Below, one piece after another: positions 23,726 through 36,058 of a stretch of DNA of 64,000 nucleotides. Under the pieces are notes generated by a model, which worked only from the letters and a program-made list of their open reading frames with translations, did not search any database and was not told the DNA's origin. Every line of letters starts with the position of its first letter. Position 1 is the stretch's first letter. The position numbers and the translations under genes are program-made. The stretch is from Cryptomeria japonica (Eukaryota; Streptophyta; Pinopsida; Cupressales; Cupressaceae), in the NCBI RefSeq assembly GCF_030272615.1, contig NC_081411.1, forward strand, positions 155,396,971-155,460,970, in the 5' to 3' direction.

Positions 23726-24231
23726 CATGTTGACAAATCATAGTAATGAGGATAAAATCATTGGATGTATAAGGATTCAAAAAATTGATAGAATCATGCT
23801 AGGTGTGGATGTACAAATTGTCTAACAAAGTGATATAGAACAATTGAAGATGCAAAAGATTGACTTTTTTTACCAATGGATGGAAGGAACTAATCTTATC
23901 TCATATCAAAACAATTAAGCTACTTTCACTTTTCAGTTTCGTGTTGTAGGAGTAGGGTTAGAATTAGGGTTTAGATCAGAATCAATTATCTTGAACCTTC
24001 GTGCCAGTTTGAAATAAATCAAAGAAGTAATCGAAGATATTGAAATTCGATAATCTTCTCAATCATAGAGAAGGTACACCCACCTTGGTTTAGTAGAGCC
24101 AGAAGTGCAGGGAATAGTAACCATATTGGTTCATTTCATGCATTTACTAGAATTGATTGTTGAACCTGAGCATAAGACTTGCCATACCTTTAGGGTTTGG
24201 TAACTTACAATTTTGAGCTACAACAGTGGTG
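23726..24231. other. Unassigned interval
   Basis: No ORF or domain recognised. It is the natural continuation of the 127-bp repeat, hence the pre-insertion host sequence of B2. Confidence 0.4.
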
Positions 24232-25412
24232 AGAAGCCCTAGTGATGGTAGGCAAAAAGACTTTTGGGCTTTTTAGAAAGCTTCAGTTCCTGAAAGGCAA
24301 ACTGAGGGAATGGAATTTCATTTACTTCAAAAATATTTTGTAGTGAAGTTAAGGATTGAAAAGGAAATTGAAGATTTAAACTTGGAGGTTATCTCTCGAG
24401 TAATGTTTTCCTAAGAGTTTAAGAAAGAGAAAGGACTCTATCAACAGTTATCTAAAATTCTAGCCAGGGAAGAGGTATTGTGGAGATAAAAGTCTTGTGA
24501 GAATTGGTTGAAGACTGAAGATAAGAACACAAAATTTTCCATAGCTAAGTCAAGGCTAGAAGATCTAGCAGTTGGATCTTCGAAGTCAGAAATGTTAGAG
24601 GGGACCTCAACACCAAGAATGAGGATATTAATCAAGAGGTTGTTAGGTGTTTTTCAAGATTATTATCTATTTGAGGGTGCTTTAAATGAGGTTATGACTA
24701 CTGAGGCTCTAGATACTATCCCTAAGATTATCTCCCAGTGCCAAGATCATTATCTATTGAAGTCAATTTATTTGGAGGAGGTACACCTTTCCCTTTTCTC
24801 CACGGAGGGGGAAAAAGTCTTAGGTCCAGATGGGTTTTCCCCCTTTTTCTTCCAGAAGTTTTGGTATTTAGTCAAGGGAGACCTATGGGAAGTGGTGGAG
24901 GAATCGACACTTCATGCTTACATGTCTAAATATTTGAATAGCACCTTGATTGATCTTATCTGAAAGACAAATAAAGTGCAATCTTTCCAGTATTTTATTG
25001 TGTAATATTATCTACAAAATTGTAGCCAAATTTATTGCTAATAGATTGAAGTTAACTCTTAACGACATCATTTTGAAGGAACAGAGTAGGTTCACTCCCA
25101 ATAGATCTATTGTGGAAGGTATCATCACTGCTGACGAGGTGATTCATACTATAATGAAAACTAAGGTGGATAGAATGCTTGTCAAATTGGATATCAAGAA
25201 ATCACGCATGATCATATTGATAGAGGTTTTCTTTTGAAGTGCTATAGAAATTTGGTTTTGACTTGGGATGGGTGGCTTAGGTTAAGAGTTGTATTTGTAC
25301 CTCATTTTTCTTTGTTTTGGTCAATTGTAGCCCTTAGAACCACTTCTCTTCTTTGAGGGGTATCAAGAAGGGTGACCCTCTCTCGCCCTTGCTTTTCATT
25401 ATCATGTTTGAA
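24232..25412 (+). pseudogene. L1-type LINE ORF2 fragment (reverse transcriptase N-terminal part)
   Basis: Nucleotide and protein similarity to the split LINE at 53453-54094 and 58644-59250. Readable segments include EDKNTKFSIAKSRLEDLA, LGPDGFSPFFFQKFW (the conserved RT entry motif) and, across stops and shifts, LINE RT blocks 1 to 3. It is cut on both sides: the left end begins inside ORF2 and the right end loses similarity near 25412, before the catalytic YxDD motif. Non-functional. Confidence 0.8.
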
Positions 25413-25850
25413 GCATTTCTAGATTTGTTTATATAATTTATTTTTATATTTAGATACAATAGTTATTATTTAATTTTATAAACAAATTTTTAAAAATGGA
25501 TGTTGATTTTATTTTAGTTTTTGTGCTCATAATCATCATATGAAGCTTTGTGCCTCTTCAATTATAAAATACCTCCCTTTGATAGTACATAAATTTCCTA
25601 ATATTACTATCATAATAGTAATGGTTGTATCTAATGGATTAGCATTTTTTCTATCTAAAATCTATATTTATTTTTTTCAAACTAAATATACAAATTTTTT
25701 ATCTATGAATATTAAAATTATTATTATTATATTTTTTAATACACATTTAAAATATGAGCTCTACTAGGGTTTGAGGTTGCGTATTATGTCTTGCTTGTTT
25801 CAAACCGCATTTACTACGTGATTTTTGTGTTTATTATGCTTCGGCCAACT
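25413..25850. other. AT-rich interval
   Basis: Strongly AT-rich, with a 75-codon ORF (25540-25767) that has low-complexity Ile/Phe-rich composition and no recognisable domain. No gene supported. Confidence 0.5.
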
Positions 25851-25915
25851 TTAGCCCAGTAGTTGATGTTGGTGTTGGAGTTGCTGCAATAGACACTCAT
25901 GGTGCCCCCAAGCAA

Positions 25916-26735
25916 ATGCCCTTGCAAATTTGTTCCGAAAGTGTTTCAATGTCCTCGCTTGATGTTGTACTTCCTATTCAGGATTTTGACAATGCCTATG
26001 ACTGGCTTGAAAAATGTACTTTGATAGGTTATTTTGTGGGTAGGATCCCTCCTAAAAGCATGCTTTGTGATTGGGTCACCAAAGCCTGGTCTCCTCATGG
26101 AGTTAGGCTTGATGGCATCCAAAGTCTCACGAAAGGTTTTTTTTTGTTTCACTTTTCAAACCCTTCCCATGTGGAGGCTATTCTCTCCCATGGTCTGTGG
26201 ACTGTTAGGTCGTCCCTTCTGGTTTTCCAACATTGGTCTTGTGATTTTTCTATCTTAAATGACAAAAAATTGCAAGTTCTAGTCTAGGTTGAGTTCTCTG
26301 GTCTTCCTTTTCCTTGTTGGCCTTTCATGCAAACCATTGCTTAGTCTGTTGGCAAAGTTGTTTGCCTTGAGTCAGACCATTTTTTTAATCCTCGCCCTCA
26401 AAAGAGGGTATGTGTTGAATTTGACCTTTCTCGTGACCTAAAAGAAACTATTGATATTCAAGTGGGAGGTAACACCTTCACCCAAAAGGTGCTTTATTTG
26501 AACCTACCCAACACTTATTGTTGGTGCCAGTCAGCAGATCATAAGATTATGTATTGTCCCTTGGCAACTTCAAAATTAAAACCCCTTGTTAAGGAGTCTG
26601 TCTCTCGACCTATGGAGGGAACCAAGAAGGATGAATGGACCACTGTGGTTTGTAAAGGTAAAACCCCTGCGGTTTCGGCCCAAAAGACTCTCATTGGTTC
26701 TAGTCCTCAACCGACGACGGATCCTCCTATATAGT
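25916..26735 (+). pseudogene. LINE ORF1 (DUF4283 / zinc-knuckle RNA-binding protein)
   Basis: ORF1 of a plant L1 element, the nucleic-acid-binding partner of ORF2. The first stretch has the DUF4283 wording (IGYFVGRIPPKSML, LFHFSNPSHVEAIL, LLVFQHWSCDF). TAG stops near 26284 and 26344 break the frame. The next stretch ends in a Cys/His cluster (YCWCQSADHKIMYC) that corresponds to the terminal zinc knuckle, followed by a Lys/Pro/Thr-rich tail. Confidence 0.8.
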
Positions 26736-26979
26736 CTCCGTCCTCCTAGGCGGCTTCTACTCCAGTTTCAAACCCTGCTCAATAGGGGAATGCTTCTTCT
26801 GAGGGTGTTGCTCACCCTCCTTGGGTGTGCACTCCTCAGGTTGTTTCTGTGATTTCTGCTCCACATTCTCTATGCCACTCTTACAGCCCTTCAGGGCATG
26901 CTGAGATTATAGATGGTGGTTCAGAAAAATGATGAGTTATCTCCAGTGGGGACCCATATTTTTTGTGCAATAGCTTCTC

Positions 26980-29900
26980 CTCTCTTGAGGACGAGGAAGA
27001 TATGTTGGTTTTTTCATGAATTACATCTCACGGAATGTTCGAGGTCTCACAGACCTCGCCAAAAAATATTTTGTTTGAGATATTCGTCAATGTATTGTAG
27101 GCCTGGATGGTCTTTACCTCCAGGAAGTTTAAATTGTGGGTTTCATGTTGAATGCTGCATGTCATGTTATTTGGCCAGATAGCCTTGTTTTTTCTTCCCA
27201 GCATGAAGATGGTCGAGGTGGAGTTGTTACTCTCCTTTCACCTCAATGGTGCTCTACAGTTATTTCTCATGGGTTTGATCCCATGCAGTGCATCGTCTGG
27301 GTTTTGCTTTCAATTGATAATCATTTCATTGGGATCATTAATGTTTATGCTCCCAATGATTTAGTTGAAAGATCATACCTCTAGCAATGGATTGCAGATA
27401 ATCTACCACCTGTCACTTGGGTCATGTGTGGGGACTTCAATATGGTTAAGGTGAATTCCGATAAGGATCTTTGTTTTCCTTTCCGCTGGACAACTAGTGA
27501 GTGGGAAGCCTAGTACTATATGCGCAATAAATTGGGTCTTTTTGACCCCAGCACCAACTGTCGCCATCCTGGTGGGGTCTGGCACACTTGGTCTAATTTA
27601 AGAGCTGGCTCTGATAGAATTCTTAAAAGGTTTGATCATTCTATGTTATCTGCACAATATTTTTTCTCTTTCTCGGAAGATCATGATCTTCCCATCACTC
27701 CTCTTGTTGATGTGATGTTGTCAGACCACTTCCCTATAAAGTTTAGTATTGAATGGCAGACAGCTAGGCAGCATCCTTCCAAAACACAGTTCTACCTCAA
27801 CACGTCTCTCCTACACCACTAGTCCATGATGGCCCACATTCAAAGAGTTTGGAATTTAGAGCCAAGGCCTCGTCATCACACTGTTTGGATTGTGTGGTGG
27901 CATGATGTCATTTCCCGCTCTGCAAGGTTTCTGCACATTTATGGTAGGCAACTCGCCATCTACCACAGGCGATCGTATGATGTGACCACCAAAGCTCTAT
28001 GTGCTACCACATAAGCTTTGGCCTTGAATCCCTTTTATTCTACCCTACAACTCCTTTTAGCCCAGCTCCACCATCAAAAACAAGTTGTCGATAGTTACTC
28101 TACCAGAGGAGCTCAAATCAAAGACAGATTGCACTGGCTCAAGGTGGGTGATAGGGATTTTAAAGAATTATTCCTAGCTCTACATGCCCATCATACATTT
28201 GTAGGGATTAAGAAAATAAAAGAGGGACAGGCTCTTCTCACTGAATTGCCTGACATATTGCAAGCCTTTGTCCATCATTATGAGAAGGTGTTCACAGCGC
28301 AGGGAGATTCTTCGACCAGAACCCAAGCCTTGTAATATTTCTTAGTCATTGTTCCCAAATGACTCTCTGACTCACAATAAGCCTTTTTTGATCTCTTACT
28401 AACAATTGATGATCTCAAAGAAGTTGCCTTTTCTATGGCAGATGACAAATCTCGAGGCTGTGATGGCTTCTCCTATGAATTCTACAAAGCTCTTTGGCCT
28501 TGTGTTGGTCCTGATCTTCATAAGGTCTATCTAGAATCTTTTCATTCCCGCTCCTTGGGAAAAATGATTAACCAGGGAAACATGAAGTTTATCCCTAAGG
28601 CTTGGGACCCAAAGAACATTTACAATTGGCGTCCTATTACCTTGCTTAATGTCTCTTATTAGATCATTGCAAAAGCTTTGGGCCTCAAGATTTGTCATCT
28701 CCTGCAGCTTGTTGTCCACCTGGAACAGACTAGATTTATTAAATCCAAGTTTATTTTGAATAATATTATTGTTGTTTGGGAAAGGATGGACTAGACCAGA
28801 TGCTATCAACAGTAAGCAATCTTTCTTAAGATTGACTTCACTAAATCATATGATCACATTGAGTGGCCTTTTTATCTTGGCTATGCTCAAAGCCCTTGGA
28901 TTTGGTCCTCAATTCATCCAGTCTGTTAAGATGTTATTTGGAGATGCCTCAACTTGTATCACCATTAATGGCCGGTAGTCTAAGGCTTTTGGCCTTTTCA
29001 GATCCAGTTTCCAAGGATGCCCTCTAGCTCCTTCTTTATATGTTCTTGCAGTGGAAGGGTTTGGTTACTTACTTGCTAATGCTATCACTGGAGGGCATGT
29101 TCGTGGTATCTCCCTTCCTGAGTCACCTTCCCAATTTGTCAATGGCTACTTTGCAGATGATTCCTTTCTCACTCTCATTGAGGATGAAGATAATGTGCAA
29201 ACTACTCTTCAGTGTCTAAACACGTTTTGCAATGTTATAGGCAATCTTTTCTTCCCACTCCTCCTTGGGTCGTTTAATATGATTGGAAGTGGCTTCAACA
29301 TGGCAAAATATTTCTCTTTTTGGGCATTCTTTTTGCCTTCCAAGATTCACCTTTGGATCTCTAGAAGGTGGTCTTAGCCAAAATTGAGAAAAAGCTTGCC
29401 TACTGGATCACCAAGCATGTCTCTTTGGCTAGTAAATTCCAAGTTTGCTCCAAAGTGTTGGCTGCCACCCATATCTACTAGTCCTCATGTTGGGCTCCTT
29501 CAAAGGCCTCTTACATGAAGTTGGAAAGACTTTTGCAGGCCTTTCTCTGGGCCTCTAGGTCTAACCATCATGGTTTTCACAGGGGTGCTTGGGAATATTG
29601 CTATCTCCCCAAGGAGTTTGGAGGGTTCGGCCTTATTTCTACCTAGAACCAAGGGTCGGCCTTATGTGCTAAATGGGTTATAAGAGCCTTATCTAGCGAC
29701 GAAGCTTGGAAAATTCTTCTTTGGCATTTCATTTCTTCAGGCTTTCCTTCCAAAAGGCTAGCCTGGAAGGGGATTGTCTTGCAAACCTTTCTCACGATGA
29801 AAGACCCTATTCAGATACAAGGTTCTTTTGTGGTCAAAAGTATCGAGCATTCTTGAGAAGCTATCAAGCCTTGGCTTTGATGGGTCGGCGATGGCTTTTG

Positions 29901-31100
29901 GGATGACTTATCCATGAATTAGCACAGCCTTTGGTGGTCACCTCTTTTTCAGGTGCAAGGGTTACCTCTGGCCAAATTTCAGGGTGTCGGTGCTCTGTGC
30001 TTTCACAAGCATGGCATTCGAACACCTAAGGATCTTTTTTCCAGATCTTCTATGACCCTCCAAACATGGGAGGACCTGTAGGTCCAGTTTCGCCTATCTC
30101 GCCCAGATTGACAGACTTATGACCTTCTGGTCTCGGCCCTTCCATCAAATTTATTTGGTCTATCAGACCTTGGTGGAAAGACTAGAAGTGGTATCTTTGG
30201 ACTCCTTTCACCAACTACAAACCCAAAATGGGTTATCTCTCGTTGGTTCCTCATTTGCCTATAATTCATATTCTGAATCAATGGTGGCACTTTTAGTCTT
30301 CTCAAACTTTATGGAGATTCAGGTTTTTGGCTGTCTGGTTTGTCATCACCGAACCTAAGATTGCACACTTTGATTGGTGTGTTCTCTTTCAAGGTTTGCC
30401 TTTGGGTTCCATAATCAAGAATTTGGGAATTCTTGATCCTCAATGTCCTTTTTGTGGTCACCAGAAACTTTTATGTACATCTTTTGGTCCTGTATAAGAG
30501 CTCAACAGTATTAGAGCTGGATTCATGACTTTTTTCGATCTATTTGGCCTGAGCCATTTTCCTGGCACATGGCTCTTCTAGGTGATTCGCCTAGAATCCC
30601 CTATAAGTTCTCCCAGATATGGCATGCTTTCATAATGGAGATCCTTTACACTCTTTGGAAGGATAGAAATGTTGTTATTTTTTCTCATAGTTGTTTGGAT
30701 ATTAGTGTTTCCTTTATGCTAAAGCTTGCATTTGTAACAATGTATTAATGAAGATTCAGGTACAAGCTGACAAGGGGAGGTGGCCCACCTTCAGGAGCTC
30801 CTCCAACACTGGGGCAATGCCCCTTGTGTGATTGTCTGAGTACCACCAGACTCTATCTCTATCAACCATACTCTGCCCCATGGTTGTCGTCGTAGTCGCA
30901 ACTCCTCTTCCCGTCGCTCTCAGACCCCACATTCCTGGCCTCCCCACCGCCCCTTGGACGGGAGAGATGATGCTTGGAAATGTTGCTTGGCTTCTCCGCC
31001 GCAGCGTGGCTCTGCCTGAAGGTGGCCCTCTGCTGGTCCTGTGGCCTTCGCTCCTCCTACTGCTGTTGTTATTTATTATTTGGAGGGTTTTGAATTGTGT
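26980..31100 (+). pseudogene. LINE ORF2: endonuclease, reverse transcriptase, zf-RVT
   Basis: The APE-type endonuclease starts near 27010 (SRNVRGL) with VYAPND near 27345, GDFN near 27430 and SDHFPIKF near 27722. RT begins with the DKSRGCDGFSYEFYKALWP block (28445) and NWRPITLLNVSY (28625), then LKIDFTKSYDHIEW (near 28830), and the catalytic FADD at 29150-29161. A zf-RVT-like Cys motif (CPFCGHQK) lies near 30445. The frame changes and stops many times. The 3' end is not sharply defined, and no A-rich tail was identified before about 31100. With ORF1 upstream this was a nearly full-length LINE of about 5 kb. Confidence 0.85.
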
Positions 31101-31708
31101 GTGGCCTATATATAAAATATTATATCACTTCATTATATGCTTTGATATTTGTAGTTTCACTTAAATATTTTAATTAATGTGTTGTTAATATAGTGTATCA
31201 ATTAATTAACTTTCAATAATAAATATAGATTTAAAAGGGAATGTATACATATGATATTTACTACAATTTTAGAACTATTTTTTTTATAAATATAATGAAT
31301 TATATATTTTTAAATTAAAATTTATATTTAAAAATAAAATAATTGTCATTTGTGCATGGGCTATTCTATTTTCTTTGTCAAACAATTTAAAGATAAGACG
31401 TCAAAAATTTGGTAAATAAGTTAGTATATATGCTATTAAAAATAGTCTTATTTTGCCTTTGCAAAATATTAGAATTTCAAATATTAAAAAGATAAATAAT
31501 TTTTTATTTACTTGACATAAAATATGTTCATATACATAAACTCAAACATTAAAGTTGAGTATATAGGCAAAAAAATTATCATTGATTTAAATAAAAATAT
31601 TTAATCACTAATTAAAATAACACCATCTCCTATAATTCCATGCAATGGTGAGAACTAATAGATAAATCAACCATAACATAATCTTTTATTGAAATTATTT
31701 ACTTAAAT
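31101..31708. other. AT-rich interval
   Basis: Very AT-rich, no ORF or motif supported. Confidence 0.5.
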
Positions 31709-32503
31709 GGTTATCATATAACTATTTTTATTTTTTTTAAACAAGTGTTATCAAGGTGGGGATAGTGCCCTATATTGATCAAAAGAGAATTACATTATAT
31801 GATCATCAGATTCTTTCTCCCTACCAGCCCATCACACACAACACAACAAAAATAATGCTACCAACCTAATCAACACAAAATAAACAAGACTACACTAAAG
31901 AAGCTGCATGATAGTAGCCATTCGCTCTCCAATTATGCCCACCTTGTCAATGCTAGCCTTTGATAGCCACCCATCTTCTTTCTGCATCATTCTTCAAAAA
32001 AGTGCAAAATCTGCATTTGTGACACCTACTCTGAACACCTCCCAAGCCTCAGCCATAAACTCCACCTTTCTATTTCTTTAAGCAACCATCACCATCTATG
32101 CTTCATCTTCTGAATCTGAGCACTCTACATCCGATATGAAGCAAGCCAGGTTAAAGTAGGAGCCCAAAGTACTAGCCCACTCCTCCTCTACCTCCATTAC
32201 CGCTCCACCCACAAACTCCGCATCCTCTTCCCTCACAAAGAATACAATTTTCTCCACACATGCCTCCTTTGACGGCATAACATCAGCTAAAAGGCATAAA
32301 CAGCTTCATATATAAACCCATCACACTAGTGTTGGTCCTCACTTAACGCATTGTCAACTAGATCATGGATAGTGGATTGACCTTCTGGCTCAATGTCGAA
32401 GAGCCGATCACATTGCTCTTCCAAGGTCTCCTCGCGGAAAATGCAGCTTAACCCAAAATGATGCACCATTGTTACCACTATGGACGGTTATCATATAACT
32501 ATT
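31709..32503 (-). mobile_element. Retroposed minus-strand sequence with 18-bp target duplication
   Basis: An 18-base direct repeat (GGTTATCATATAACTATT) flanks the block at 31709-31726 and 32486-32503. Just inside the left repeat is a T-rich run, an A-rich tail when read on the minus strand. The inserted strand therefore runs 32485 to 31727. It contains two short readable segments: one from an ATG near 32468 (MVHHFGLSCIFREETLEEQ) and an acidic 60-residue ORF at 32096-32278 ending SDVECSDSEDEA. This is the hallmark of LINE-machinery retroposition. It may be a processed pseudogene or a 5'-truncated LINE end; I do not recognise the source. Confidence 0.75.
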
Positions 32504-33299
32504 AATAACATCTCTATTTTCTATATTACCTTTTTAATTTTGGATGACAACCTCAAAGCCAAACATTACATCCACAAAGACAATGGACACAACCTAAATG
32601 TAATTTTTACTATTAAACATTTATTATTATGTTATCTTTATGATTCTTGGCATAAGTACATTTTCTATTTGACTTGATTTGGCCTTACCTTGTGTGGCTA
32701 TCTTAGAACCTATATTGTTAAGATAACTACCAAATGAAAAAAAGAAATTACTCCCCTTATTAAATTAGGGAGATTAGGGGTCCAATTTTTATATATAGTA
32801 GCTTAATATGTCTTTATTTTATAGAATTAAATTTTTATGACAATATAATTTCACTTTGGAATTAGAGAAAAACTATCAAATATGATTAATTAGATACTTT
32901 TAAAGATCTTAAGAAGAGAAAAAAATGGTGGATGGACATTTTAAATATAGCTTTATTTCAACATAGATCTATCAAATACTATGAGCATAAAATCTTGAAT
33001 CATTTGATTGTATTATTGTTATGGTAATATGATCTTGTTTATGCTTTTGTGGTGTGTTTTCTTTGTTAATTAATTTTATTGTCATTGTCCTTGTATGTCT
33101 ATATGTTTTCTTATGTGTTTCTATCTATTTTTTTATTCGTAATATATTGATATGTGTTTTAAATTTCTAATATATGTGTTATTTAGCATTTCACTTGGAT
33201 GCCACAACTACTCTCTTTAAATACATTATAGGATTAAGTAAACTTAAATGTTAAATCAAGATCAACTTTATCTCTTCTTTTGTATTATACTCATTATAT
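32504..33299. other. AT-rich interval
   Basis: No ORF, repeat boundary or motif supported. Confidence 0.5.
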
Positions 33300-34966
33300 T
33301 TCTATGATATATATGTTTTAATATACCCTTACTTTAGCATTCTTCTTCCCCTTTAGTTAAGTAAAACATAACAATAATTGAATATGATGCAACTTATTAC
33401 TCTCTTTTTTAGTGTTCTCTTTTATATGTTCTTTGACTACCCATGTATCCCTTGTGAACATTTAATTTAACCTTATTCATTCTTATCTAAATGTGTTTCA
33501 TTTTCTCCTGTCTTTCTCACTTCTTATAGTACCATTACCTAACTTTTAATTTGATGTTTATCTTATACCACCCACATTTTCTTTCTTATATTTCCTTTTA
33601 AGTGTTGTAAAACCTTCTTTTTGTCTTGGTATCTTTTCATGAATCACAAAGACATGAAAACACCTCCATTTTCTTCTTAGTGATCTCTTTAACCTTATGA
33701 ATTTGAGTATTTGACCAACAAAAACAAACCTCATTCATATCTTTTTCATATCATTAACTATAAGAAAAGTAGTAAGGTTATCATTTTCATATTTTATAGC
33801 CAAAATTTAATATAATATCCATTAATGACCATCAAATACATTCTCCGGTATCTATTGCCTAAAAGAGATTAAAAAGCTATATATAAGAACTATCCCCTAA
33901 CTTTTCATCATAAAAATATTGTGCATTTTCAAGTGTCACAATCCTCAATATTATGTGTTTAACTTGAGGTGTACTAGGAAGCATCATATAAGACATAAAA
34001 TTTGTAAAATTATAGAAATTGAAATTTTTAGAATTAGAAAATTGAATTTTTATCTATCTTCGCAAACATAAATATTACTGAAATTTTCAAATCATTTTAG
34101 AGCACTCCTTTTTCCCTACTTTATATCTTTTTTATAACTTTCTAGATCTCTTATTTACCTCCAATTTTTATGTACACGTTTCTCATATCCCTTTCATTTT
34201 CCATACCTTTCCAATTACCTTTGTGTCCTTAAAATCCTCATTTTACATCTCCGCCTATTCTTCTTCCATTCCCTTTGATGTCTTTTGATTATCCTTTGCA
34301 CCCCTATGGTTTGGCCTTTTTGGCACCAATGTTGACATAATTTTTCCCTCGTCCTATTAAGTATGTTTTTCGCATATCAATGCATGTGGATTATGCTGCA
34401 GTACCCACAAGACGGATGACTATGGTAGGCCCTTCATTAACATTTCTATTTTGAACGGTTGTGCACCCAAGATAACATGATTTCTTTTCACTTAGTAATA
34501 AAATGATTGAACTGCATACCACATTATCTATTTACCACCAATTTAAATTTATTATTCTAGATAAACAATTTATTTCAAGTTCCAAACTTTTCATATTAAA
34601 TATGAGCCATGTATAGTGCAACAGCACTATATTGTATTGATAGAAGACATGCAATGTGCCTATAATAATTATCATGGCGTCTCTTCACAAAAGACATCAA
34701 TCCAGTCTAATTTAATTAAAATTGACAATCAAGCTTAAAATTAATAAAATACACTGCGTTGAAATGGGGTAAGCTAAACATCAATAGTAATGGTGAGGCA
34801 TCGACATTTCGATGTTATCCAATTTATTTATTTTTAAGTGCAAGCCATGAAAATGAGTTAAGAATCAAAATTCCAAACTATTGACATTTATTTCTTATTC
34901 TAACTTCTCATTTAACTTCAAGTGTCCAAATGATCATATAACAAGTGATAAACAACAATCAACAAT
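33300..34966 (+). repeat. 3' flank of F-box locus copy 1 (segmental duplicate of 60035-61765)
   Basis: Non-coding, but recognisably homologous to 60035-61765 with substitutions and indels. Matching phrases include AACATAACAATAATTG (33367 and 60107) and GTGCCTATAATAATTATCAT (34657 and 61492). It is part of the duplicated block that carries the F-box gene. Confidence 0.8.
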
Positions 34967-35325
34967 TCTTCAAATCTGGAAGAGGGTGGGTACAAAATGT
35001 AATACTGTAGAATCTGTACCTGTATCCAAACAATTCCATACTTTTTTCTGTGTATCATATGATAACCAGTACTTTCTATTTATCCAATTATGGTGTTCTT
35101 CTATGTTAGTTTCAATTCCGATGACAGTTCGCAAAGTTTGTATATAATTCTTGTATCGGATACGAATTGTCAACTTGGAGTTCCCAAACACTGCATTTGA
35201 ATTAGGGTTACGCATATTGCCAATGTAATCCATTTTAATTGATGACACTGATGGAGGCAGCCGTATTTGTGTTTCGCTCCATATCAATGCAAAAGAATTC
35301 CCCACTTTCTCAAATTTTCCAATCC

Positions 35326-35936
35326 GAAAATGGTTAGTGAGTTTTTAAAAATGAGTCTTGTCCATAGTAGAATATAGGTGGGCCATTTTTAGAGCCTTAA
35401 TGACTCATTTTGTGACTTTTAAGAGGGTCTAAGCTAGGGGACAAAATTATGGACGGGATTACTATTTTAACCTAGTTGTTTTTCCATTTTGGAAATGTAA
35501 ATGTCAAAAATGGGCACCATGTGGCATGGTGGTTAAGCCCATGGTTTTGTAAAACCACAAGTGGTTTCCAGGTTGTAAAATCACTATAAAAGGAGGGCTT
35601 GGGGAGGAGTTTGATAATTGAGTTTTTTGCAAGACTGGATGCTAGAAGGAATCTCTCTGAGTTCGAGTTGTGGTGATGCGCTCTTGTAAGAACTTGCATT
35701 GCAAGTGTATTGTAATCAGCTTGATTTGATAATACATTGTGCGAGTTTTGGAGGGTGGGGTTTTTCTCCCAGATGGGTTTCCCCACGGTAATCATTGTGT
35801 TATGTGTTCATTGCTATTTTGTTTATGTTTTATTGTGCATTTCTTGATATCTTAGTAATATTTAAGTTGAAAGTTGCATAACCGTCCTCTCAAGATTAGC
35901 GTAGGAAGCATTTCTGCACACCTTTGCTTCCTTACA
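35326..35936 (+). repeat. 5' LTR of element D, truncated at its 5' end
   Basis: Matches 41740-42350. The first 89 bases of the LTR (41651-41739 in the other copy) are absent. TATA box TATAAAAGG near 35585. Ends CCTTACA. Confidence 0.92.
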
Positions 35937-35938
35937 AG

Positions 35939-35950
35939 TGGTATCAGAGC
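35939..35950 (+). promoter_or_regulatory. Primer-binding site of element D
   Basis: TGGTATCAGAGC, two bases after the LTR. Confidence 0.92.
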
Positions 35951-36058
35951 CTGGCCAGTTTTGGTTCTATTTCTTGGGTACAGGGTTTTTTGAGCTAATC
36001 AAGGTTTGAGTGGGAGCTTGTGCAGAGTTTTTCATTTCTGTATTGCAGGATTGTAAAG

